This document shows, one piece after another, positions 26,646-34,027 of a stretch of DNA of 52,246 nt. The notes beneath the pieces were generated by a model, which made no database searches, was not told where the DNA came from, and saw only the letters and a program-made list of their open reading frames with translations. Every line of letters begins with the position of its first letter. The stretch's first letter is position 1. The position numbers were made by a program, and so were the translations under genes. The stretch covers positions 1-52,246 of the forward strand of contig NZ_LAHA01000057.1 of assembly GCF_002608075.1 (NCBI RefSeq). The letters are read 5' to 3'. This DNA comes from Nostoc linckia z4. GTDB lineage: Bacteria > Cyanobacteriota > Cyanobacteriia > Cyanobacteriales > Nostocaceae.

Positions 26646-26719
26646 GCCCTTGTGACGAAACTGGCAAACGTGCTGGTCTTAGAAACCAGATTTTGTGGGT
26701 TCAACTCCCACCAAGGGTA
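26646..26719 (+). tRNA. trnL: tRNA-Leu (TAG) with short variable loop
   Basis: Acceptor GCCCTTG with CAAGGGT; stem CTGGT/ACCAG, loop CTTAGAA; only ATTTT between anticodon and T-stems. The D-arm still looks leucine-like (TGACGAAACTGGCAAACG). Confidence 0.8.
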
Positions 26720-26739
26720 CTGGGCATTTGCCCAACCAT

Positions 26740-26817
26740 ACTCCTGTGGCGAAATTGGTAAACGCTTCCGTTTGAGGGACGGAATTTTTGCAGGTTCAAT
26801 TCCTGTCGGGAGTACCA
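26740..26817 (+). tRNA. trnL: tRNA-Leu (GAG) with short variable loop
   Basis: Acceptor ACTCCTG with CGGGAGT; stem TCCGT/ACGGA, loop TTGAGGG; variable segment ATTTTT; discriminator A and encoded CCA. Confidence 0.8.
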
Positions 26818-26820
26818 AAT

Positions 26821-26897
26821 TGGGTCGTTGGCAGAGCGGGTATGCAGCCGCCTTTTAAGCGGATTCATCCAGGTTCAACCCCTGGGCGACCCATCCA
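26821..26897 (+). tRNA. trnK: tRNA-Lys (TTT)
   Basis: Acceptor TGGGTCG with CGACCCA, stem CCGC/GCGG, loop CTTTTAA, encoded CCA at 26895-26897. Confidence 0.85.
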
Positions 26898-26902
26898 ATC
26901 TT

Positions 26903-26977
26903 GGGCGTTTGGCAGAACGGTTATGCTCCTGACTCTTAATCAGGCTGACACAGGTTCGACCCCTGTAGCGCCCACCA
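26903..26977 (+). tRNA. trnK: tRNA-Lys (CTT)
   Basis: Acceptor GGGCGTT with AGCGCCC, stem CCTGA/TCAGG, loop CTCTTAA, discriminator A, encoded CCA. Confidence 0.85.
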
Positions 26978-26983
26978 AAACTT

Positions 26984-27057
26984 ACCCCTGTAACCCAAGT
27001 GGAAGAGGTGCCAAACTTAAAATTTGGAAGTTGCTGGTTCAAATCCAGTCAGGGGTA
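26984..27057 (+). tRNA. trnL: tRNA-Leu (TAA) with short variable loop
   Basis: Acceptor ACCCCTG with CAGGGGT; stem CCAAA/TTTGG, loop CTTAAAA; variable loop AAGTT only; discriminator A, no CCA. Confidence 0.8.
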
Positions 27058-27067
27058 TTGGTGAATA

Positions 27068-27145
27068 TGCGGGGATGGAGCAACGGTGGCTCGTGGGGCT
27101 GCATAACCTGAACATCGGCAGGTTCAACTCCTGCCCCCGTCACCA
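27068..27145 (+). tRNA. Initiator-like tRNA-fMet (CAT) with 8-base anticodon loop
   Basis: Mismatched first pair (T1/C72) and GAGC...GCTC D-stem are initiator features. The anticodon region GGG-CTGCATAA-CCT has an 8-base loop where initiators have CTCATAA, so one G is extra. Encoded CCA at 27143-27145. Confidence 0.65.
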
Positions 27146-27152
27146 AATTAGT

Positions 27153-27225
27153 GCTGGTGTAGCTCAATTGGCAGAGCAACTGATTTGTAATCAGTAGGTT
27201 GCAGGTTCAACTCCTGTCACCAGCT
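27153..27225 (+). tRNA. trnT: tRNA-Thr (TGT)
   Basis: Acceptor GCTGGTG with CACCAGC, stem ACTGA/TCAGT, loop TTTGTAA, discriminator T. Confidence 0.9.
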
Positions 27226-27230
27226 TCAAT

Positions 27231-27301
27231 GCGATTGTGGTGTAATGGCAGCATTTGAGTCTTCCAAACTCTAGGTACGAGTTCAAATCTCGTCGATCGC
27301 T
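27231..27301 (+). tRNA. trnG: tRNA-Gly (TCC)
   Basis: Acceptor GCGATTG with CGATCGC, stem GAGT/ACTC, loop CTTCCAA, discriminator T. Confidence 0.85.
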
Positions 27302-27306
27302 TTCTT

Positions 27307-27382
27307 AGCCCTGTAACTCAGTTGGGAGAGTGCCTCTCTTACAAAGAGGAAGTCGCGGGTTCAATCCCTGCCGGGGCTACCA
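27307..27382 (+). tRNA. trnV: tRNA-Val (TAC)
   Basis: Acceptor AGCCCTG with CGGGGCT, stem CCTCT/AGAGG, loop CTTACAA, discriminator A, encoded CCA. Confidence 0.9.
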
Positions 27383-27388
27383 ATTTAT

Positions 27389-27462
27389 GGGAGTGTCGCC
27401 TAATGGATGAGGGCATCGATCTTCTAAATCGACCAATGTAGGTTCGACCCCTACCACTCCTG
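27389..27462 (+). tRNA. trnR: tRNA-Arg (TCT)
   Basis: Acceptor GGGAGTG with CACTCCT, stem TCGAT/ATCGA, loop CTTCTAA, discriminator G. Confidence 0.85.
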
Positions 27463-27467
27463 CTCAT

Positions 27468-27540
27468 GGGTCTGTAGCTTAACTGGGAAAGCGTCTGCCT
27501 TGCAAGCAGAAAGATGTCGGTTCAAATCCGACCAGTATCC
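27468..27540 (+). tRNA. trnA: tRNA-Ala (TGC), degenerate acceptor stem
   Basis: Stem TCTGC/GCAGA, loop CTTGCAA and T-arm GTCGG/CCGAC are perfect. The acceptor GGGTCTG against CAGTATC has two adjacent mismatches, and the G3-U70 pair that identifies alanine tRNAs is missing (G3 faces A). Confidence 0.7.
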
Positions 27541-27546
27541 ACTCTT

Positions 27547-27622
27547 GGTATCTGAAGCCAAAGCGGTCGCGGCGCTGGTTTGTGGAACCAGTCATTAGGG
27601 AGTTCAAGTCTCCTCAGATACC
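27547..27622 (+). tRNA. trnH: tRNA-His (GTG)
   Basis: Eight-pair acceptor GGTATCTG/CAGATACC including the extra G(-1) paired with C73, as required for histidine; stem CTGGT/ACCAG, loop TTGTGGA. Confidence 0.9.
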
Positions 27623-27634
27623 CCTTGTTTATAT

Positions 27635-27717
27635 GGAAGATGCTGCTCAAGGGAGGGCAACTAGTCTTGAAAACTAGAGCAGGGCAACACCTGGGGGTTC
27701 AATTCCTCCATCTTCCG
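27635..27717 (+). tRNA. trnS: tRNA-Ser (TGA)
   Basis: Acceptor GGAAGAT with ATCTTCC, stem CTAGT/ACTAG, loop CTTGAAA, long variable arm (CAGG...CCTG), discriminator G. Confidence 0.85.
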
Positions 27718-27720
27718 CCT

Positions 27721-27794
27721 TCCACCTGAAGCCGAAAAGTGAGGCGCTGTGCTGATAACACAGATATAGGAGGGGCAGTACCTCCTTGGTGGAT
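27721..27794 (+). tRNA. tRNA-Ile-like gene (GAT) with aberrant T-loop
   Basis: Acceptor TCCACC with GGTGGA; stem CTGTG/CACAG, loop CTGATAA; T-stem GGAGG/CCTCC but loop GGCAGTA, lacking the TTC needed for the D-loop contact. A short T-run follows, so it is the last gene of the array. Confidence 0.6.
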
Positions 27795-27981
27795 TTTTCA
27801 TAAGGATTTTGAGAAGCAGTGCAAGCCATACATAGACGCGCAGTGGCTTGCTTGCCAACAAGCATCGCCACATTCAGCTTTTACTGGACTGCGTAGTTTA
27901 CCGCCGTAGGCATCGCCTTGAAGTCAGATAGTCAAAAACTCAAATATCTAAAAATTTAACTTTTCAAGTTTTTGAATATCT

Positions 27982-28000
27982 GAAATTTCAGGTACGCAAA
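27982..28000. repeat. parS-like repeat, downstream copy
   Basis: GAAATTTCAGGTACGCAAA, identical to 28981-28999. It overlaps the stop codon of the parB-like gene. Confidence 0.6.
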
Positions 28001-28332
28001 TTTAGCCATTGCTCTAGCAAATCTTGAACAAGTTCGCTAAACTCCCGCTTTTCGCCATTCTGACTGGACTTTAACAGTTCAATTTTGACTGCTGTGTGAG
28101 TATTTCTTTTAATGTAAGCAGTTACCTGCTCATAGTCAGGGTCAGAGCGTTTGGCTTTGGGTCGTCCCCGTTTTGGCGGTTCGGTTTGCAATTGGGCAAC
28201 TGGCTTTCGTTCTACCTTTTCAGGTTGTTGAACTTCTAGCAATTGAATTTCTGTTTCCTGGCTTTGATTTTCTGGCTCCGGTTCAGGTTCACGACCCTTT
28301 GCTGCATCCAAAATACCTTTGAATTTGCTCAC
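27988..28332 (-). CDS. ParB-like partner of ParA (ribbon-helix-helix type)
   Basis: I chose the GTG at 28332 (114 residues): it overlaps the parA stop in GTGA and has AGGAGG ten bases upstream; the longer frame would overlap parA by 43 nt. The N-terminus is acidic and Pro/Glu-rich, then a basic KRGRPKAKRSD linker. A C-terminal YEQVTAYIKRNTHTAVKIEL / FSELVQDLLEQWL segment has the strand-helix-helix look of RHH DNA-binding proteins. Small RHH partners of ParA bind centromere repeats and the par promoter. Not a classical ParB CTPase. Confidence 0.7.
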   Translation of the reverse strand: MSKFKGILDAAKGREPEPEPENQSQETEIQLLEVQQPEKVERKPVAQLQTEPPKRGRPKAKRSDPDYEQVTAYIKRNTHTAVKIELLKSSQNGEKREFSELVQDLLEQWLNLRT

Positions 28333-28922
28333 TTCATCACCTCCTGACCGATGCTTTGATAATCTCGCCAAGCAATTTTGGCGCGTGGGTCAGAAATTTT
28401 GTTAACTGGTACACCAGCTAACGCGGCTTTTTGAAAGGCAACTGCATCACGGACACTACCCTTAAATAGAGGTAATCCAGCCTCAGTTAACATTGCCCTT
28501 GCTTCTTCTCCATCTCGCCGGGGTTTAGGTGGAACGCGAGTAATAAGGATGCGAAATTTATCAGCACCTAACGAATTGAGAGTAGTAACAGTCTGCATCA
28601 GGGCATCAAGTGATAAAGCATCCGGGGTAGTGGGAAGCACAAGTAAATCACATCCTTCCACAAGTGCTTCTAAATCTTCCTGTTCCGGTCTTGCTTGGGT
28701 GTCAATGATAATGTGCTGGTAATTCTTCGCATACTTTGCAGCTTGCCGCTCATCAATCACTTTGAAAGTTAAATTGCCACGTTTTGCCCAGCCGCTAGCA
28801 GAACGATTGGGGTCGCCATCAATGAGCAGTGTCTCCCCCTTGGTCTGGAGATAAGCAGCGAGGTGAACGGCAGTCGTCGTTTTGCCCACCCCCCCCTTGA
28901 ATGATGCAACTGTAATAATCAT
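28329..28922 (-). CDS. parA: ParA-family partition ATPase
   Basis: A 197-residue short ParA (type Ib size). The deviant Walker A KGGVGKTTT is at residues 9-17, with a second motif IIIDTQARP (about 72-80) and LVLPTTPDALSLDAL as the Walker B/switch area. It drives plasmid segregation by ATP-dependent binding to nucleoid DNA. It is followed by the overlapping RHH partner gene, and flanked on both sides by identical 19-bp repeats, consistent with a complete par locus. Confidence 0.85.
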   Translation of the reverse strand: MIITVASFKGGVGKTTTAVHLAAYLQTKGETLLIDGDPNRSASGWAKRGNLTFKVIDERQAAKYAKNYQHIIIDTQARPEQEDLEALVEGCDLLVLPTTPDALSLDALMQTVTTLNSLGADKFRILITRVPPKPRRDGEEARAMLTEAGLPLFKGSVRDAVAFQKAALAGVPVNKISDPRAKIAWRDYQSIGQEVMK

Positions 28923-28980
28923 GGTGTCATGCTAAATATTGAGTTTTTAAATTACTGAAAACTTGCGTTTTTGAATACTT

Positions 28981-28999
28981 GAAATTTCAGGTACGCAAA
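28981..28999. repeat. parS-like repeat, upstream copy
   Basis: GAAATTTCAGGTACGCAAA, 59 bp before parA. Shorter TACGCAAA cores recur at 29085 and 29163. Confidence 0.6.
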
Positions 29000-29043
29000 A
29001 ATTTGAAAACTTGATGCTCATAATTTACCAACTCATTTAAAAA

Positions 29044-29077
29044 ACATCAAGTATTTGAGTTTTTAGATACTTGATGT
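29044..29077. promoter_or_regulatory. Inverted repeat upstream of parA
   Basis: ACATCAAGTAT and ATACTTGATGT are perfect 11-bp arms around 12 bases. It is a likely par operator or part of the centromere. Confidence 0.5.
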
Positions 29078-29100
29078 TTTTAAATACGCAAAAATTAAAA

Positions 29101-29120
29101 ATGACGGCGATCGCCGTCAT
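29101..29120. terminator. Bidirectional terminator-like palindrome
   Basis: A perfect 20-bp palindrome with a central GCGATCGC, A-rich on the left and TTTTTAT on the right, between the ISL3 remnant and parA. Confidence 0.55.
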
Positions 29121-29220
29121 TTTTATGTACTGTTTGAATATTTTTATTTTTGAGTATGTGAGTACGCAAATATCTAAAATTCTATTCTTCACTCAAAGGA
29201 TGTCCGGAAAAATCGGTCTC

Positions 29221-29757
29221 CTAATCCGGGTGCCTCAGAGTCAAGGCGGGGATGTAGCAGCTACACAAGTTGTACGGAGAGCGCAGGCTAGTCGCTACAC
29301 CTAGACGTTCTATTTCACTGACATCAATCTTGATTGATGATGCTATCTCATCTAACATCGACTGAATTTCTGACTCACTTAAATCATGCCTTTGTGCAAC
29401 ACTCCGAATATTACTGTTCAATACTTCTTCGACTATAGCTTGAGCAAATCTTTTCGTATATCCTCTTTGTCTTTTTACAAAATCCAAGTCCTCACTAAAT
29501 GGCTTTTGGCAATTTTTACATCTAAATTGCCGCCGATTAATTCTTAATATCACTGCCTGATTACTCCAAGGTAAGTCTTGAATATTGCGCCAGTGATTTT
29601 GATGTATACTATGACTAGGTTTACCACATTTTGGACAAGTACAAGATTTTGATGCAGCCTGTATTTCTATAATTAACCCCAAGCCTTCAATCTCTTGACA
29701 ACTTAATACTTTTATCCCTGGTAAATTAAGAATTTGCTCTACGGAAAACTTCATAGT
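29221..29757 (-). pseudogene. ISL3-family transposase remnant
   Basis: From the ATG giving MKFSVEQILNLPGIKV, the frame encodes the ISL3 zinc-binding N-terminus (CTCPKCGKPSHSIHQNHWRN, then QFRCKNCQKPF) and the helix-turn-helix region (IRSVAQRHDLSESEIQSMLDEI). It loses homology after SEIERLGV at about 29305, before the catalytic DDE domain. The remaining codons read unrelated sequence. The rest of the IS and its inverted repeats are not seen. Confidence 0.75.
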
Positions 29758-29828
29758 GATCGCCTGAAAGCGCCTTTTGGTCAAAATAGGTGTAGAGAAG
29801 TGAATGTCTTTTAAGTCGGGGATGAAAA

Positions 29829-32627
29829 CTAAAGACATTCTCGACTTAGCACAAGCTGTCCATTCGGGAGTTGATACACGCCAGATGGTTCGACAATGGG
29901 GTCGCCCTTCTGCCACAGGCGTGATGCGCCATTACTTGGTACACTCCGCACAGTACCAGTGGGATAGGGTGAAACGGAAGCATCGCCAGGACGATTAGGC
30001 AAGCCACCAGAACCAGTGATGGTGAAAGTACCTTGTTGCTTGCTACTGCGGGCGATGCAACTGTTGGCTATAAGGACGTTGGTGTCAATGGCGTTTTGGG
30101 GTAACTCCGTCAGGCTGTTTTGGATAGCGCTGGTGTCGGGTGTCATGAGATTTACATTCCCTGCAATGCCTAACTCAGAACTAGCTGTAATATCACTTTT
30201 CTTAGTTGGCAGTGGACGGCGCTCAATACCAAAGATACCTTTAGAAATTATTTGGACATTACCACCTCTACCTGTGAAAGCATTGGCTGTAATATTGCTG
30301 TCTTCTTGGGGGATAGCAATGATAAATTTCGAGTTGATGTTGATGTTACCGCCATCGCCACCTTTTTGGTTTGTGCCAGCATTTGTGGAAATTTGACTTG
30401 TGCGGCGTAGCAGCAATAAATCTCTCACTAGGAGATTAATGTTGCCACCGTTACCTGATACAGAGTCAGCATTTAAGCTTCCTTGGTTATCTAAAATAAC
30501 TTTAGATGAGTTAATTTTTATATCGCCTGCACGCGCTCTACTTTCAGAGCTAAGGTTAGCAACACCAATTTGAGCGCCATTAGTCACAGAGAGTAACTGT
30601 GTATTGATAATATTTATATCACCTGCTTTTCCAATACCTCCCTGTCTCACATTGTTAGAGATACCACTACCATGATTAGCCTGCCTACCATCAAAAGAGA
30701 TTGTGCGAGCATTGACAATGATATTGCCTCCATCTCCCTGTCCGAAGATGGCAGCACCAATTGCAGCGGCATTGGTAAGTGAAAGTGAGTGAGTGGAGAT
30801 GTTTATGTCACCTGCTTTTCCAAAACCTCCCTTTTCCACATTGGTCAAGATACCACTAGGATACTTACCTTGCCTACCATCAAAAGAGATTGTGCGAGCA
30901 TTGACAATGACATTGCCTCCATTTCCCTCTCCGAAGGTGGCAGCAGCAATTTGAGCAGCATTAGTGAGTGAGAGTGAGTCAGTGGAGATATTTATATCAC
31001 CTGCTTTTCCTATATCACCTGCTTTTCCAACACCTCCCTGTTCCACATTAGTGTAAATACCACTACCATAGTTATCCTGCCTACCATCAAAAGAGATTGT
31101 GCGAGCATTGACAATGACATTGCCTCCATTTCCCTCTCCGAAGGTGGCAGCTCGAATTTGAGCAGCATTAGTGAGTGAGAGTGAGTCAGTGGAGATGTTT
31201 ATGTCACCTGCTTTTCCAATACCTCTCTCGTCCAAGTTGCTAGAGATAGCACTATCAGAGCCATCAAGAGAGATTGTGCGAGCATTGACAATGACATTAC
31301 CTCCATTTCCCTGTCCAGAGGTGTCGATAAGTAGTCGAGCGCCATTGGTTAAAGACAGTGATTCAGCCCTGACATTGATGTTGCCACCTTTACCTACAGA
31401 TCCAGGCTCCAACCTGCTATAGGCTCCACTAGCATTTCCATTGCTATTCACGCCATCAAAAGAAATGGGTCCACTAGTAGTAATATTGACATCGCCTACC
31501 TTTCCCCGCCCAAAGACAGTATTGGAAAATTGGCTACCATCAGTAAGTCTTATTTCCCCTGTTGCATTAATTTCGATATCTCCTGCCTTACTATCAAGTG
31601 ACCCTAACCCTAATGCTATCCCTGCCCGAACTAAGCTATCTCCTGCCATATTCAAATTTCGGGCATTAATAGCAATACTACCGCCACCTCCAGCACGTAC
31701 ATTCACTTCTGCCCTATTAGTAATAGAGACATCTGCTCTCTCTAAATTGCTAGGGAACTTCAAATGCAATTCCTTACCATTCACGTTTAGTCCTACGGTT
31801 CCTGTTTTTGCTAATCCTCCCAACTCAACTCGTCCACCAAATGCTTTCAGCCCCCCACGATTTGCCCGATGGATTTCGCCAGTCACATTATTAGAAATAA
31901 ATTCTAAGCCATCGACCCTGATATCCCCACCTACTAAGAGTAGACTACGACCATCAGGAACTCTTAGACCAAAGGTAGCGTTTCCAGATGGATCTAATCC
32001 AGCTGGCGCTATTGACTGGGTTTGGATAGGTGCAGCTGCTATTTGGTTGAATAGAAAAGCCGAAGGGTTAACTGTTAATAACGCTGAAGGAACATTTGAT
32101 GTAGTTGCACTGAAAAAGCCGTTTTCACCAAATCCAATCGCATTCGCCGTCGTTGCCACAAACGAACCTCCGACATCTAACTTGGCATTCCGGCCAAAGA
32201 TAATGCCATTGGGGTTAATTAGAAACAAGTTGGCAGTGCCTAATACACCGGGTTTTCCCACACCTAGTGTTCCCAGAATGTCAGAAGGGTCTTTCCCTGT
32301 CACCCTGTTCAGAATATTAGTGACTCCAACTGGATTCTCAAAATAGACACTTCTACCTTCAAGAATGTTGAATTCAAAGAAGCTGTGGAAGAGATTGCCT
32401 CCTCGCTGAGTCCCACCCCGAATCTGTTCTGTTAACGCATCTATTGCTTCTACTCTAGTTCCCAAATTGCGATCGCCAGCAGTGTCAGGCGTGAGATTCA
32501 GCTGAGCTAAGGTGCTTTCTTCAACTCCAACTACCACCCCAACTATAGCTAGACACCCCAATATCCCCAAACGCCAATATCGACGCAGCCAGCTTTGAGT
32601 AAAGATTGTAGTATTTTTTTTCAGCAC
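29829..32627 (-). CDS. Filamentous haemagglutinin-like TpsA exoprotein
   Basis: About 932 residues from the GTG reading VLKKNTTIF; a longer frame from a TTG at 32708 exists but adds only a low-quality leader. A basic stretch and a hydrophobic signal (ILGCLAIVGVVVGVEE) end at TLAQ. Next comes the TPS domain (LFHSFFEFNILEGRSVYFEN, then NIFLINPNGIIFGRNAKLD-like). A right-handed beta-helix follows, built of GGNI/GDINI/SLTNGA repeats. The end VYQLPNGQLVLSREC is typical of cyanobacterial members. Such proteins are exported by TpsB (ShlB/FhaC) barrels; the only TpsB in the window is a fragment 19 kb away. Surface adhesion is inferred. Confidence 0.85.
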   Translation of the reverse strand: MLKKNTTIFTQSWLRRYWRLGILGCLAIVGVVVGVEESTLAQLNLTPDTAGDRNLGTRVEAIDALTEQIRGGTQRGGNLFHSFFEFNILEGRSVYFENPVGVTNILNRVTGKDPSDILGTLGVGKPGVLGTANLFLINPNGIIFGRNAKLDVGGSFVATTANAIGFGENGFFSATTSNVPSALLTVNPSAFLFNQIAAAPIQTQSIAPAGLDPSGNATFGLRVPDGRSLLLVGGDIRVDGLEFISNNVTGEIHRANRGGLKAFGGRVELGGLAKTGTVGLNVNGKELHLKFPSNLERADVSITNRAEVNVRAGGGGSIAINARNLNMAGDSLVRAGIALGLGSLDSKAGDIEINATGEIRLTDGSQFSNTVFGRGKVGDVNITTSGPISFDGVNSNGNASGAYSRLEPGSVGKGGNINVRAESLSLTNGARLLIDTSGQGNGGNVIVNARTISLDGSDSAISSNLDERGIGKAGDINISTDSLSLTNAAQIRAATFGEGNGGNVIVNARTISFDGRQDNYGSGIYTNVEQGGVGKAGDIGKAGDINISTDSLSLTNAAQIAAATFGEGNGGNVIVNARTISFDGRQGKYPSGILTNVEKGGFGKAGDINISTHSLSLTNAAAIGAAIFGQGDGGNIIVNARTISFDGRQANHGSGISNNVRQGGIGKAGDINIINTQLLSVTNGAQIGVANLSSESRARAGDIKINSSKVILDNQGSLNADSVSGNGGNINLLVRDLLLLRRTSQISTNAGTNQKGGDGGNININSKFIIAIPQEDSNITANAFTGRGGNVQIISKGIFGIERRPLPTKKSDITASSELGIAGNVNLMTPDTSAIQNSLTELPQNAIDTNVLIANSCIARSSKQQGTFTITGSGGLPNRPGDASVSPYPTGTVRSVPSNGASRLWQKGDPIVEPSGVYQLPNGQLVLSRECL
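30590..31340 (-). repeat. Tandem coding repeats in the TpsA helix
   Basis: Four imperfect units of about 175-205 bp share GAGATTGTGCGAGCATTGAC (near 30699, 30887, 31094 and 31274). They encode ISLTNAA...GEGNGGNVIVNARTISFDG blocks. Unit length varies, indicating recent slippage or recombination. Confidence 0.8.
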
Positions 32628-32708
32628 TATTATTGATTGCACTTTTGTATAAAATACAAACAAAAAATGAGAATATAAAGTAGTTGTTAACAGCCATTTA
32701 GTTGTCAA

Positions 32709-33224
32709 CAGCCATTTATTATTAAGTATAGATATATATTTGATTGTGAAGACAATATAAAACTAATAGTTTTGTTGTAAAAATAGGGAGGGATGGTAAA
32801 GTAGTCACTCACCCATAACGATAGCTTGTTTTAATATCTAAATCCTAACCGTACCCTACGGTAAGCAAGCTACAAGTGGCATAATTTCCAACTTAAAATC
32901 ATCCTAATGTGTGTGCAATGATACTTGCATTATCTCCTTATTCACCGCAATTTTAAAGAGACGATGTTTGAGTAAAGACTAACAGTAAACCACATAACAA
33001 TGTACGGTATTGAGCCGAGATCCAAGTAATTTTCTGCAAGATGGACTGAAAACCCCTGTGCTGTATGGGTTTGAAAAATTGCTACATCAAAGTCAAAAAA
33101 GCCGTAATTTACAACGTAAAATCAAGCCTTTCCAGGTCATCTTGCAGAATTTTGGTCAGATCTCGGCTCGATACCTGTAAAGGGATAGCCATTGTGTTCG
33201 CGAGACATAGAAGCCTCCTTGGTA
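32709..33224. other. Intergenic region with a MITE-like element
   Basis: No gene seen. It contains the TpsA promoter side and a 170-bp inverted-repeat element (listed separately). Confidence 0.4.
33006..33175. mobile_element. MITE-like inverted-repeat element
   Basis: Its ends, about 44 bp each, are inverted copies: GGTATtGAGCCGAGATC...TTCTGCAAGATG on the left and the complement on the right, with a diverged middle stretch. The 80-bp interior has no gene. Flanks TGTAC and TGTAA could be a short target duplication. It probably derives from an IS. Confidence 0.5.
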
Positions 33225-33548
33225 TTAGCAATACAGCGTCACATCTTCACCAAGCTCATCTGCTAAATAAGTTAAAGCTTTAAAACGTAGTTCGACTAAC
33301 TGTTCGTAGAAAGGATTGAGTTTACATAGAGGTGGAATGTAAAGAAGAGTACGGTTGTGGAATTTAATTTCTCGTTCAAAAGGACAACTGGCAGGAATAA
33401 TTGTGCAGAGCAACCGTGCCAATTGGTAATCTTCTATTTTTAATGATTCAAGCCATTGACGGACTGGTTGCAGTAGAACACTGTTAGTAATGCCAATTGC
33501 TGCTAATGTTAGTCTGAATAAAACCTTTGTCCAAAAATAGCGTTTCAT
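33225..33548 (-). CDS. Mo-dependent nitrogenase C-terminal-domain family protein
   Basis: A 107-residue cyanobacterial protein with the family pattern VRQWLESL, ARLLCTIIPASCPFER, IPPLCKLNPFYEQL, LRFKAL.YLADELGEDV and a final YC. The name comes from similarity to a nitrogenase-associated domain; the function of these small stand-alone members is unknown. The N-terminal 25 residues are hydrophobic. A GAGG site precedes the ATG. It is monocistronic. Confidence 0.8.
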   Translation of the reverse strand: MKRYFWTKVLFRLTLAAIGITNSVLLQPVRQWLESLKIEDYQLARLLCTIIPASCPFEREIKFHNRTLLYIPPLCKLNPFYEQLVELRFKALTYLADELGEDVTLYC

Positions 33549-34027
33549 GATTTTTACCTCATTTATATAATTTGTTTAACTGCTTCCTTAATTAACACGA
33601 TAGAAAAATCCTTTTGGAGATTCATTCACCATTCCTGCTCATTGAAATGCCACATTTTAATGGATTAGTTATACGATGAGGCATCCACCTTTGCATAAAA
33701 CTGCACATACTGTATAAGCTGTTTTACATCTAGTTGGCATACAGTCAGCAGCTAGGATATGTGCCAACCCTTGGTTTTTGATTTTGAATTTTGCGGAAAG
33801 TGTGCGGTGTCAGTTTCTGTCCCCAAAGGAAAACCCTCCTTGCAACTTCTCTCCGTTAAACTTTTCAAGACGAATTTTGAATTGCTTAAGTTATTTGGTC
33901 TCTGCTTATGGGAACTTTTGATACTGTTAAAAATAAGAGCTAAGGTTCAATAGCTGGGTTAATAGTTTTTTCCTCAGTTTTCAGAAAAAGCATCTGAGTG
34001 ATACCACGCTGCTGCCGGAGTTAGCCT
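33549..34027. other. Intergenic, promoter side of the CHAT gene
   Basis: About 480 bp. A weak 64-codon frame at 33759-33953 has no recognisable motif. I see no repeat or RNA gene. Confidence 0.35.

Noticed and set aside
30590..31340. Regular repeats that could be a CRISPR array
   Set aside because: Units are 175-205 bp, in frame and coding, without short spacers; no cas gene is present in the window.
31441..32346. 301-codon open frame on the plus strand
   Set aside because: It is the antisense of the TpsA gene; its Pro/Ser-rich low-complexity peptide is what the complementary codons of Gly/Asn-rich beta-helix repeats give.
32628..32708. Longer N-terminus for TpsA from a TTG
   Set aside because: The TTG is inside a TTGACA that is better read as a promoter box, and the added 27 residues look like no signal peptide.
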